In this document: piece after piece, positions 11,596 to 23,463 of the stretch
Layout of the letters: each line of letters opens with the position of its first letter
Position numbering within the stretch: position 1 is the stretch's first letter
Assembly (NCBI GenBank): GCA_963930655.1
Contig: OZ005608.1
Span: 3,596,001-3,660,000, forward strand
Origin: Myrica gale
Lineage: Eukaryota; Streptophyta; Magnoliopsida; Fagales; Myricaceae
Reading direction: 5' to 3'
Length of the DNA stretch: 64,000 nucleotides
The notes under the pieces: generated by a model
What the model was told of the DNA's origin: nothing
What the model saw: the letters and a program-made list of their open reading frames with translations, nothing else
Databases searched by the model: none
Position numbers and translations under genes: made by a program

Positions 11596-12740
11596 CATCT
11601 GCACAAAATTTTAAAAATGACAACATTTGGAAAAGTAACCGTAAAAAATTAAAAACTATCTATCCGGACAGATTCGAACAGTCCGGATTTGTCGTGGGAA
11701 AGAAGACCGAGTTGACTCAGACATGGCCGACGTCTCCCCCACCTCTAAAACTATTCCAAACCAACACCAAACATTACAAAAGTATAGCCTAAACAATCCT
11801 ACAACATTACACAATCCATATCAATACAAAAATCGGCCATCAAACAAGTGTGATGATAGAAAATCTAATATGAAATTTTCTACGTAAATAATATTTAAAG
11901 CATGATTTTTAAATAAAAAACATAATAAAAACTTGAGAAACGTACTTGGATAGAAAGAAATCCGCGAAATAGGACCGAAGAACTAGATTTTATATTCTAA
12001 ACATGAATGCACCTCTGTGAGAAAGGAGAGAAAAAGTGTAATTCAAGTGAATATGTCATTCAAATGGCTTCTGTTTGTTTTTAAAATATGTCCACATCAT
12101 GCAGACGTTGACATTTTCCACATGGACAAATCAAATTCCTAAGCATTAAATTGCAAATCGTGAACGGTTATGTAAAATCTTCTCGAAATGATAGCGTGCG
12201 GATGAGATGGATCCGTGCGGATGGGAAAATGTCTAAAACGTGCAATGTGGAGTACCACCATTAACCGAAATTATAGCCATATGGTTCAAACGAGATTTAA
12301 CTGTGCCGACTCTAGCAGCTGTTCTCCACGGTTGTCTCATATAGACGCGTGTCAATATTGCGCGAACTGTCCTAGTCGTTCGGACATTTATGTCAGACCA
12401 GGCGGACGGTATTGCAGCTTTTGTGACTATCTGAAATGCGTGACTGATGGGTGACAATGATGTTTTGTCACCCAAACCATGTGCGCACAGTTTCTTATAA
12501 CGTTCGGATGCGTTTGCAAATACTGACGAATGTTTTAAGTCACTAATATGTGACGTTTTGGCTTTTGTCAGCCTTAAATACCGTGCAAACGTGGTTTATG
12601 GACATCCAGACAGTTTTGTAATTCCTTGCATACTTTGAGTAATGAAATTTTTATTTTGACATCAAAGGACATGATTTGGTGACAAAATTTGTTTTGACAC
12701 CTGAAAGTTTGACACCTAAAATCACTTTCTTGTAGTGTAG

Positions 12741-13866
12741 TAATATTTTATTAGACATTTGTCATTTGTGTATTTTTAAATTTCATTTAGTTTTTGGTTT
12801 GGTTTGTTTTGTGTGCCAATATTATTTATGATTACAAAGACATATGGGCAAAAGTACAAATTAAAATGGTCATATATTGAACCAATAAGATTTTTAGTCT
12901 TGTGAATTTATTTCACATAGAAACATAAAATATTGTTGTATTAATAATGAAATGATTAATTTATGATAGATATAACACACTCAAAATGAAAGGGCTCGAA
13001 TAGAACTCATAGGCCCAATTTGACTTAAAAACACACCAAATTTAACCCCAAAATACTTTAAATGATTTTCGGCCCATACAAAAATTGACCTAAAAAAACC
13101 AATAAATTAATACTGAAATTTTCGGTTTTCAATTCTAACAATTTCAATTCCATCCTCAATTTATTGAAACGGGCCCGCAACCAAAGTATAAATTCCGGTA
13201 AGTGCCGAAATGAGATATTAGAATTATGCATTCTGGTTCTAGATCTGGATATCCCACCCAAGACATATTCGTTTTGAGAAAATTTATTGAATTCTAAGAA
13301 TAATGTGAATATTTTGGTGATATTTGAGCTTTATTGGCATGCGTGTAAAAGTTGTATTGATGTGTGTAAAAAAAGTAATGTTGAATTATATTGGTTTGGA
13401 TGTATGAATAATTTTAAAAAGTTGAATTCAAATTCTAAAATTTTTAAACCAGGCCCTAATTTCCCTTATGTGATTATATATATATTAAAGTCAACTTTTC
13501 CGATCTGGATTGAACTGCGTCATTGCTCCTCGAAAACAAAGCTTACCGTACAAAGAGGAAATACAGATAAGAAAAGGCTTATGAGGTGAAAGGACATATA
13601 TATCTATGTTCTTCCATTAAATAAATCTTGCGCTTATTTAGAATCTATCCATATAGCTTTCAATCCTGAAATTGCAGATTTAGAGTTCTTGGCTCAAGAT
13701 CAGGATTCAAAAACACCACAAGCAACTTCTACTCCGCAAACAAAAGCTGACAGTAGCTCAGGTAGCTAGAAGAGAAAGGGTCGCGGGTTACAGTGAGTGA
13801 AGGAATTCACAAGAACGACAACTGACTAGCGCAATCCTTATGTGACATGGCTAAACCTATATATAT
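12741..13866. other. Intergenic DNA, no gene seen
   Basis: AT-rich sequence between the CACTA element and the stop codon of the NAC gene. The part from about 13600 to 13866 must include the NAC 3' untranslated region. The open frames at 13058-13261 and 13287-13589 show no recognisable motif. Confidence 0.5.
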
Positions 13867-15569
13867 TTACGTAGGAGATGGATCAAGAGCAAACTCTATG
13901 ACTGATCTAAGCTCGTCATCCCAATTCCCATATGGGAAGAACTCATTCGCATCTAGTGCTGGACTAATCGGAAAGTTTGAAGATGATGGAATTTGAGCCA
14001 TCGAGCTCAATTGGTTCCTTTCATCAACGTACTCAACAACAGGCTTTCTCTCATAGTGTTTGTCATTAGGATATACGAAGGGAGCACCGAAAGTAACGTA
14101 ACCTTCTCGGTTGTTGGATTCTTCACTGCATGTATTAGAATTCGAGCAAACTGTACTCCGTTTAGCAGATAATGCTCTCCAATCTGGCGTATACTTCCTA
14201 TGTGATACATTTCGCTCGAAAATTCGACACAGTGTCCAAATTTCCTGTTACCACAAAGAAAGCATGAAAATTAGTAGAAGAGACATAAGACACGAAAACC
14301 TAAGTACTTATGATGATCGTTATTCAAGCACCGCTTGATCAAACAAAAACAATTTTTTCCTTGAATTTCGAATGATGTAGATTCTTCATTTCTTATAAAT
14401 TTGTAATGGGAAAAGTTGGTATGCATATATAGATGTATATGTGTACTTCTATATTAATGTTCTTACTTACAGCAGCTTCTTGGACAATACTTTTAGCATT
14501 GGCAAGGTTGGGGTTGGTGTCGTTTGGGGCGGGCAGGCGAAACTCGTGCATCATCCAATCAGTTTTAGTGCCTTTTCCTGCACTTCCACGGTAGTATACT
14601 AAGGTTTTCTTGAGGCCAACACAATCATGATGGCCTTGATCTCGCCCTTTCTCTGAGTATACTGGTTTGTCGATGCCAGTTGCTTTCCAAAACCCAGATC
14701 CTGTAACTCTGTTGGGCCTTATGCTGTTCCTATACTTCCTCCCTCTTTTGCAAAAGAAGTACCACTCCTTGTCTCTTGCAGTACTGCCACTAGCTTCTGC
14801 AAATTTACAAACCAGATGAGAGAGAAATCCCAACATACAAATTTAACAGCATATGGAATAACGAAACCGAAAAACATGAAGAACACTTTGGAATTCTCAT
14901 GAAGGATGTGATCAGATTATTGTATTTAATTAGTTCTTCATTATACATCGCACATGTGAAAGCACATATCCTTCTTTTGGGATCAATTCTATACAAGAAT
15001 GAACCACAAAACGGAGGACTTCACCTGAGAGGAGGAGGAGAGGGGGGTGCTATTCATTCTACAGAAACCCTAAAAATGATTTTATGCAAATCACAAGAAT
15101 ATTTTGTGTGTGCACTTGCAACAAAGGCTGTGTAAACAACCTCATATATATCTCCTTTTTAGTTTTCAGGAGATAATTAATAAACAGAGGCACCATATAT
15201 AGATCGGTAACTCCATACTATAGCTTAAGATTTGTTCAGAACACAACCGAGCTATATAAACAGGTTTTACCCACTTTGATGGATGGATAGTTTCTTTCAC
15301 CAAAAGAAAGACAGCCAACATATTTTATTACAGAAGAAAAAAAAGGGCAAGAAATAAGCTGATCAGACAGAAATAAAATCGTTACTTGCAAGATCCCATG
15401 GGTCGTATTTATAGATGTCGATCTGTTTGATGAGTTCAATACGGAGTGGTTTCTTCTCAACCTTTCGACGAAGATAGAAACCAACAAGCTCTTCATCAGT
15501 TGGATGAAACCGAAATCCTGGAAGTGGAAGTACTCCTTCATCCTCCTTACTGGTATCTTGGTTACTCAT
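13867..15569 (-). CDS. JUB1: NAC transcription factor, JUNGBRUNNEN1 (NAC042) type
   Basis: A sequence-specific nuclear transcription factor. Coding exons on the minus strand: 15569-15386, 14796-14471 and 14244-13867. Joined, they give 295 aa. The NAC DNA-binding domain spans about residues 15-180: subdomain [20 protein letters not shown] with [32 protein letters not shown] then [32 protein letters not shown] with MMHEFRL, and [12 protein letters not shown]. The two introns fall at the usual NAC positions. The N-terminal [17 protein letters not shown] and the intron layout are closest, from memory, to Arabidopsis JUB1/ANAC042, linked with hydrogen peroxide, longevity and stress responses. The C-terminal part is acidic and Ser-rich (ending FALDPSPT), fitting an activation region. 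The start at 15569 is chosen because it opens directly onto the NAC domain. Family is certain; the exact orthologue is an inference. Confidence 0.93.
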
Positions 15570-18500
15570 GATCGTCTCCTCAAACTGATGATCTCCTTCT
15601 CTACCAATTGTCGGACAACCAAATTACACTTGGAATACGGAGTTGGAGTACCTTCTATTATATTGAGAAGAAGAGAGTCAATGAGGGTTAGGTTTAGTTT
15701 TTCAAAAGTCAAGTCATGAGGGCTGATTCTCACGCCTTCATGGGGGTCGGCCCGAAGAACTTAGGAGTCTCGAGGAATAGTTGTACTTGTGCTTTGTCCC
15801 AACTTTGACTTTCTAAATCGAGGAGAAAAATAAGCTCTTCGCAGTGCATGCAGCTGATTGGTTACCAAAATACAGGACCAAAAGTACTGGGTCTGGTCCC
15901 CTTCGTATCTTTAGTAATAGTGGACTCGTCAAACTTTGAGTACGTCGACTCAACTATATAACTCATCAACAGAAGACCAAGCCTCATGTGTTTGGCCATT
16001 TTAAAAGTTCTTCTACCGTTTTTTACAAATTATAATAAAATCTACACTACATCCAAACCCGGTAATCTATTGGACTTTTCTAAAAGATGCAAAATGAGTT
16101 GAACTGCGTATGAAAATATATATGCATGGGATCATCAATTTCAAGAGTCATATATATTACCCTTCAAACCAAACCTCCCAAACCTTAAATTTTTGTCTCT
16201 AAGCCAACTTTTTTTTTCATTTTGGTCCTCAAGAATATCTTAATATTGCGACCCAGCCACCTCGGATCAATCTCTAACTTGGTCCCTAATTACTATAAAA
16301 CTTGAATCCGTGGCTTCCCATATTATATATATCCACAAACCGTATTAAGAGTGAGTAATTTTATAATTAATTAGCTAACTCCTTGTTTCATATCCAACTC
16401 CCTAAACAATATGCACTGACCGCGAGTACTGCAGTGAGAGATGGAACTGTGGATGAGGGGGCCGGTAAATTAAAATCGATCGGGTATATAGGATCTTGCT
16501 GATCGAATTAATTAAGGTAAAGAGTGGAGATTTGGATGAATATGTCGACGTGTATGGTTTTGTTCAGACGTTGAGGGTTATCATGATCAGACCGATTGAT
16601 TAACGAAGGTCCATTCAACTATCGTCATTAATCTGTGTGGCGGCATATTCTTCTTCTTTATTTTCTTATTATGTTGCGTATCTAGCATATATTCTAGAAA
16701 TAAATAAATTAATTCTGTGTTCTAGAGTAAGGCCCACTAGAAAATGACGTGGTCAATATCACTGCAGATGGAGAAAACCTAAGAAGAAAAAATCAGCAAA
16801 TTTTGACAGTTTCTGAGATTTTATATCCATTTTTCACTGTAGATGATTAAATCATCAAGGAGCTGAAAACCACGTGCCATGAGGATTAATTTATATATAT
16901 CAGTGAAATTAATTATATTAATGTATCATGAGGCATTGAAATTAAGTGCCCGATAACTATATATTGTTTTAGATCCATATATATCATGCATTTTAATATT
17001 CAACAGTACACAACAATATTCTAGAAAGTGTACTGCCTGCGATATTTGACTAGAACTAGAGATCAGATCAAACAAAAGAAGAATAGCTATTCACTCAGAA
17101 GGAGACATTTAAGGCAAAAGAAAAAACTGCAACACTAGCGAGCCTATATAAAACCTCCCCTAATTTGTCAAACATATATAATTTCCCCAAGATTTGGCGT
17201 GCCTAGAAAAAATGTCCAAATTTCTGACTTTCGCCTTTGAGAAAAGGGTTTCCCGTACGTTTTCCGGACTTTGAAACCTGCACTTGGGATATTCTCTACC
17301 CCTGCATTAAACTAATATATAGTACAATATATTAATAGCCGCCAATAATACTTGCAGCAAGCAGGTTTACCCTGTAGAAAATTGGCCAGTGCATATATAT
17401 ATATATGTATGCATGAATATGTCAGTTAACTGGGATCGGGTTTGACTAGGATCACGCATACCTCAAAAACTTATGAGTAGAGCGACAGCAGATGTATGTG
17501 TGGTTTATAATGTCTTGTTTTTCTTAGGACACAAAAAACAGGGAAAAAAATGCTCTAGTAAGGAAACAGAAGTACTCCCTCATCTAATTCTGATACACAA
17601 AATTGCTGAGATTTTATATATAGGGGTTTATGGATATTCCCTCGGAATTTAAAGGTTTTTCACTGTTGGTCTTAATTAAGAGAGGATGCATGGTGCGATA
17701 ATTAAGATGTATAATGAAATATTCTCCCCTAGTGACACAAATGCTTTTAATACAACTAAGTTTCATAGAGCTTAGCCAAGTCAAACATACGTTATATATT
17801 CTATATCTTTTAAGAAATATATATGAAATATTCTCCTCTAGTGACACGAAATGCTTTTAAAACAACTTGAGTATCATAGTTTAGCCAAGTCAAACATATA
17901 TAAGTTATATCTATATATGTTTTAAGAAAATTCCAACAATTGTAATTTTTTTTATGCTTTATCATTTCTTAATTATATATTAATTATCATGAACTGGAAA
18001 TATTCTCTGCTGCTCGTTCCTCTTCTTTTTAATGCTTGAATTATTTAATTATTTTATATATTCCAAGACCGACACTTAGTAAACTCCCCATTAATTAATT
18101 ATTTAGACCCGCAATCAATGGTCCTGATGACTTGGTTATTGCAAGCCATAGTTGAAGACGTATACGTACGTGCCATGTTATGTGGCTTTCTAAGCCCCTT
18201 CCTCTTTGTTGATCCATATCTTCTGACTTCTGTCCGCATGCACGACCTTCCCCAGATGTTCTCTCCCTTGAGTCTTCTTGTTTGGCGAAAAGAATCGTGT
18301 GGATGAGCTACCATACATATATTATATGTCATGCTTCAGTCTTGAGTAGCACAAAAACAAAGTAATTGAGTTGAAGAATGGAAGCTTTGCTAGTTGTTGA
18401 GGGAATATATTAATTCCAAAATAAAAGCCAGAAAAGCATGCGCACTAGCTCTTTGTTTTTGTTCTAGAAGCTGACAAATATTGGAGAAGTACTACTAGTC

Positions 18501-18571
18501 TCTTCCATCTTGCCCTGTCAACTTCCATCGTTTGGAGATTAAAAATAACCCCGAATCTATTGCTTAATGAA
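15570..18571. other. NAC upstream region and intergenic DNA
   Basis: No protein gene is supported. Immediately upstream of the NAC start, TTGAC-type W-box cores occur on the minus strand near 15705-15716 and 15800-15815, which would fit WRKY control of a stress-responsive NAC gene, though such short words are common by chance. A TATA-like CCTATATAAAACCTCC lies at 17142-17157 with no convincing gene after it. A tandem duplication lies at 17714-17935. Confidence 0.4.
17714..17935. repeat. 109-base diverged tandem duplication
   Basis: Two adjacent copies begin ATGAAATATTCTCC at 17714 and 17823. Both continue through CTAGTGACAC, ATGCTTTTAA, CATAG and TTAGCCAAGTCAAACATA, with scattered substitutions and small gaps. 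The divergence suggests an older event than the 6066-6275 duplication. No coding sense is seen. Confidence 0.8.
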
Positions 18572-18576
18572 CTAAG

Positions 18577-19090
18577 TGTTAGAGTAAAATCACAATCAAT
18601 CAATTTGATTGTGAATGCAGCGGAATAATAAAGCAGGATCTTTACCTCCAGCCATCTTGCTCAGCACTCGATCAGAATCTCTGCAGAGTAACTTTATGAA
18701 TATGAAGTATTTTAGTGAGACTCTTCCAACCTATGCCTATGCCTTACAGAGAATGCATTAGATGATATACACAGGCCTCTTATTTATAGGCTAGGTCAGG
18801 GACCCTCAATCTGTTGTAGATTTGAACTTGTTCCTTCCATCAAGGTAATTCAAATTCAAAATCAAATAGCAAATTCAAATTCAAAATCAAATAGCAAACT
18901 TTATCTAATTGGTTACAATTTGAATTCCAAATTTAAATCAAAAATCAAATTGCAATCTTTATCCAATTAGTTCTAAATTTGAATATGCTACAGATTCCAT
19001 AATCTTATTTTAACTGACACCATAATTTTTAAAACTTTAAAAGATTATTTACATATGTCAATTAGGTCACCTTAAGGAAATTTTCTAACA
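18577..19090 (-). repeat. 3' LTR of the Copia element
   Basis: Identical to the other LTR except at three positions. On the minus strand a TATA-like CCTATAAATAAGAGG lies near 18778-18792. The LTR ends carry a perfect 7-base inverted repeat, TGTTAGA and TCTAACA. Confidence 0.97.
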
Positions 19091-19104
19091 TTCTCCCACT
19101 TGAC
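19091..19104 (-). other. Polypurine tract
   Basis: The minus strand reads AAGTGGGAGAA directly next to the 3' LTR, the expected plus-strand priming site for reverse transcription. Confidence 0.8.
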
Positions 19105-19427
19105 CTTGACGACATATGTCTTAATGGTGTCTGGAGTTCTTTAGTATGACCAACTGTTTATGGAATCCTCCCACCCACATAATGAATGCTACACACGAAT
19201 CATAGCGGTAAAACCGTAACATAATTGGTCGTCCCTTCCATGTATTACCAGCACAATACTCATTATATGAGTACTTTATGGGAATCAAAACTTTATGAAT
19301 GAACTTCCTATAAGTCATTCAGGTCCTATTTTATTTATCTCCATAGATAACAATAAATAATAAAGAATTTGCGCAATAAATCTTTATTACAATAACTTCA
19401 TGTCTGTAATTCAAAATTTGAGAGAAA

Positions 19428-22400
19428 CTAAGTACAAAATGAATTTGCAAGCCCCATATGGTCCACATGACCTTTAAACTGTTTTACCGGTAAACCTTTA
19501 GTCATGGGATCAGCAAGCATCAACTTAGTACTTATATGCTCTATAGAAACAGCATGTCTCTTGATGTTTTCTCTCACACTAAGATACTTGATATCTATGT
19601 GCTTACTCCTGCTTCCACTTTTATGATTCTTTAAAAAGAATACTGCCGCAGAATTGTCACATAAGATCTTAATTGGTCTCTCAACAGACTCAATAATTTT
19701 GAGACCACTAACAAAATTTCTTAACCACAATGCCTGTGTAGTGGCTTCATAGCACGCAATAAACTCTGCTTCCATTGTAGAGGTAGCAACTATAGTCTGT
19801 TTGCAACTTTTCCAGGATACGGCTCCTCCAGCAAAGAGAAAAATGTACCCTGACGTAGACTTTCTGCTATCTATACATCCAGCAAAATCTGAATCTGTAT
19901 ACCCAGACACTTCTAAATGGTCAACATGTCTGTAGGTCAAACTGTAATTCTTGGTTCCTTGTAAGTACCGCATGACCTTCTTTGCAGCTCTCCAATGCTC
20001 CAATCCAGGATTACTTTGGTATCTTCCCAGTATACCAACTGCTAATGCAATATCAGGTCTAGTACAAACCTGAGCATACATCAAACTGCCGATTGCAGAT
20101 GCATATGGTAAACCTCTCATTTGTTCTTGTTCCAATTCACTTTTGGGACATTGATCCAAACAGAATTTATCCCCTTTAATGATGGGTGCTACACTAGGAG
20201 CACATTTGCTCATATCATATCTCTCTAAAACTTTTTCAATGTAGGCCTTCTGAGACAGTTGTAATATTTTCTGTTTTCTGTCTCTATGAATCTCTATGCC
20301 AATGACATAAGAGGCTTCACCCAAATCCTTCATTTCAAAGTGTTTAGACAGAAACTTTTTAGTTTCATATAGCAAACCCAAATCATTTGTTGCAAGTAAA
20401 ATATCATCTACATAAAGGACCAGAAAGATTACTTTACTCCCACTGACCTTAAGGTATATACATTGATCCACAAGATTCTCCAAAAATCCGAATGAAGTAA
20501 TAACTTTGTGAAATTTAATATACCACTGACGGGAGGCTTGTTTTAGTCCATATATAGATTTCTTTAATTTACATGCCTTCTGACTGTTATCACCAAACCC
20601 CTCAGGTTGTCTCATATACACCTCCTCCTCAAGATCCCCATTTAGAAAGGTTGTTTTCACGTCCATCTGTTGTAGCTCTAAGTCAAAATGAGCTACTAAT
20701 GCCATGATTATCCTAAACGAATCCTTCTTTGATACTGGAGAGAAGGTTTCATGATAATCTATGCCTTCTTTTTGAGTGAAACCCTTGGCTACAAGTCTGG
20801 CTTTATATCGTTCAACTTTACCGGAAGCTTCCCTTTTGGTTTTGTAAACCCATTTGCAGCCTATGGCTACAGCTCCCTTTGGTAAGTCAACAAGATCTCA
20901 GACTTGATTCTTTGCCATAGATTCCATCTCTTCCTTCATGGCATTAAACCACAACATGGAGTTATCTCCATTCATGGCCTGTGAAAACGTATTTGGATCC
21001 CTTTTAGGTCCAACATCAAAGTCAGACTCTTGAAGGTATACAACATAATCACTAGGGATTGTTGATTTCCTTATTCTAGAGGACCGTCTTAATTCTACTT
21101 CCTCAACATCTTGCAGAGGTTGGGTAGACTCAGTCTGAACCTGTTCTGTATGAGTTGGCTCTTCTTGAACTGGTTGTGGTTCAGGATAATCAATTTGATC
21201 TTTCCTAAACACAAACATTCTTTCTCCAGAAGGAGAAGATTCAGACAACTCTTGTGCTTCTTTAAATTCAACCTTTTGGGAATTTGCACTAGGTTCAATA
21301 TCTTCTAAAAACTTAGCATTTCCTGATTCAACAATCCTAGTATTATGTGTAGGACAATAAAATCTAAATCCTTTGGAGTTTACTGGATAGCCGATAAAAA
21401 ATCCGCTGGTTGTCTTTGGATCTAATTTCTTTATATTCGGATCATAAATCCTCACTTCAGCAGGACAACCCCATATGTGTAAGTGATTTAAACTAGGTTT
21501 CCACCCATTCCATAACTCAAAAGGTGTCTTTGGGACAGCCTTGGATGGAACCCTATTTAAGATATACACAGCAGTTTTTAAAGCTTCACTCCATAGATAC
21601 TGAGGGAGACTAGAATTACTAAGCATACTCCTTACCATGTCCATAAGTGTGCGATTCCTTCTTTCTGCTACACCATTTTATTGTGGTGTACCAGGCATTG
21701 TGTATTGAGCAACAATGTCTTCCTCTTCAAGAAATTTCGCAAATGGACCACTCATTTGTCCTTTTTCTGTGTACCTTCCATAATATTCTCCACCTCTATC
21801 AGATCTTACGATCTTGATTTTCGTTTCCTTTTGATTCTCTACTTCTGCCTTATAAGTCTTAAAGGCATTCAACGCCTCAGACTTTTCATCAATAAGGTAG
21901 AGATACATGAAACGTGAATGGTCATCAATGAATGAGATAAAATATCTCTGACCATTGAAACATGGAGTAGGAAAAGGTCCACAGAGATCAGTGTGTATGA
22001 TCTCTAGAATCTTTGAACTCCTTCTGGCACCTTTAGTGGACTTGTTAGTCTGCTTTCCCTTTATGCAGTCTATACAAGTGCCAAGGTCAGTAAAATCAAG
22101 ATTTTGTAAGACTCCGTCATTTGCCAACCTTTTGATTCGCTCAATGGAGATATGTCCCAATCTCCTATGCCATAACAAACCGGAATTCTCATTTATAAGC
22201 CTTCTCTTTATGCCAATAGTATGTATTGACAAACAATTATTCTCAAAGTTGGGATCTAATTCAATTTTGTAAAGACCATCAATTTTTATTCCACCACCAA
22301 CAACTTGATTATTTCGAAATAAACTGAAAGCTGAATTTATAAAATAAAAACCATAACCCAATACATCAAGTTTTGAAATTGAAATTAAATTCCTTGAAAA

Positions 22401-23420
22401 GTTTGGAATAAAAAATACATCTTCAAGATCTAAAATAAATCCAGTCTTCAAAATTATTCTGTAAGTCCCAACCGCTTCCACACTTGAGAACAATTTATTT
22501 CCAGAGTAAACTCGTTGTTCACTTCTTTTCGGCTTCCTTGTTGTGAGAAAACCCTGCAATGTATTCACAATGTGGATTGTAGAACCAGAATCAATCCACC
22601 AAGTATTGCAAGGAGCTTCAACAACTAAAGATTCATGACAAACAAGAGAGAGGAATATACCTTTCTTCTCGAGCCACTTTAGGTACTTTTGGCAATCCTT
22701 CTTCATGTGTCCTTTCTTCTTACAGAAGAAACAAGTATCCTTAGTGCCATTAATCTTAATTGGCACCTTGTTCTCCTTCTTGAAGTTGTGGACAACCTTG
22801 CCTTTCTTGGTCTTCCCCTTAGCACGAGAAACAAAGTGAGAACTCTCAGGTTTCTCAGGTTTCTCGAGTTTCAGCCTCTCTTCCTCTTGAACACACATAG
22901 TCAGTAAATCATTCACTGACCATTTTTCCTTATGTGTGTTGTATGATATTTTAAAGGGACCATACTCATTTGGTAGAGAGTTCAAAATTAGATGAACCAA
23001 GAATGAGTCAGAAATTTCAACTTCCAGAGTTTTTAATTGAGATGCAATGTCTCTCATCTCCATTATGTGCTCACGCACACTAGTTGAACTCTTTATTGAT
23101 TTGCTTGACAGCTTTCTCATCAGGGTGCTGGCTAATGCCTTTTCAGAAGTAACAAATTGTTCTTCAACAGACTTTAAAAAAGTCTTAGCTTTAATGCTTT
23201 CAGGGATAGAACCCCTAATGCTCTTGATGATGTGAGATTTAATGAACATCAAACTGAGACGATTTGATCGCTCCCATCGTTCATAAGAATAAATCTCCTG
23301 TGGCGTACTTGATTCCGTGATAGTGGGTTCCACTACACGGAGCGCTTCATCTAATTCCATACACCCCAGAGTGAAAAGCAAACTTTGCTTCCAGTCAGTA
23401 AAATTATCACCACTTAGCAT
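19428..23420 (-). pseudogene. Copia gag-pol, one frame with two nonsense codons
   Basis: A single minus-strand frame of about 1330 codons encodes in order: a gag domain (UBN2 type), a zinc knuckle CFFCKKKGHMKKDC (22697-22740), an aspartic protease with WWIDSGSTIHIV, the integrase zinc region and DDE core (IHTDLCGPFPTP, FIDDHSRFMYLYL), reverse transcriptase with YVDDILLATND (near 20403-20435) and RNase H (TDSDFAGC, STMEAEFIACYEA). The frame is stopped by TAA at 21678-21680, where the family has a glutamine before [11 protein letters not shown], and by TGA at 20898-20900, where a tryptophan codon is expected. Otherwise it is open, with no frameshift. The first in-frame ATG is at 23420. The frame stays open upstream, across a good splice acceptor (TATATTGCAG near 23463), so the true start could be in an upstream exon. 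Confidence 0.93.
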
Positions 23421-23463
23421 TGGAACACGCAACGAACTATCAATTAGGGAAGAAGGAATAACT

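Larger units (their letters stand above)
6323..12737. mobile_element. CACTA-type DNA transposon, probably non-autonomous
   Basis: The left end reads CACTACAACATAATGG and the right end reads TTTCTTGTAGTG, so the termini are inverted CACTACAA. The 3-base direct repeat TAG flanks both ends (6320-6322 and 12738-12740), as expected for the CACTA superfamily. Subterminal DNA on both sides repeats words such as TTTTGACACC, GTGACAAA and GTGCGAACG or GTCCGAACG, the usual transposase-binding layout. The element is 6415 bases long. I see no TNP2-type transposase; the only protein remnants are minus-strand fragments at 7372-7700 and 8750-10985. It also carries a nested MITE (6966-7143) and a 1.1-kb insertion (about 9540-10640). 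Movement would need transposase from another copy. Confidence 0.88.

Noticed and set aside
17142..17290. TATA-like sequence followed by a short frame starting MSKFLTFAFEKR
   Set aside because: The frame stops after about 20 codons, and no further exon or RNA structure was recognised.
18099..18332. 77-codon minus-strand open frame upstream of the Copia element
   Set aside because: No recognisable motif, and no splice or promoter context supports it.
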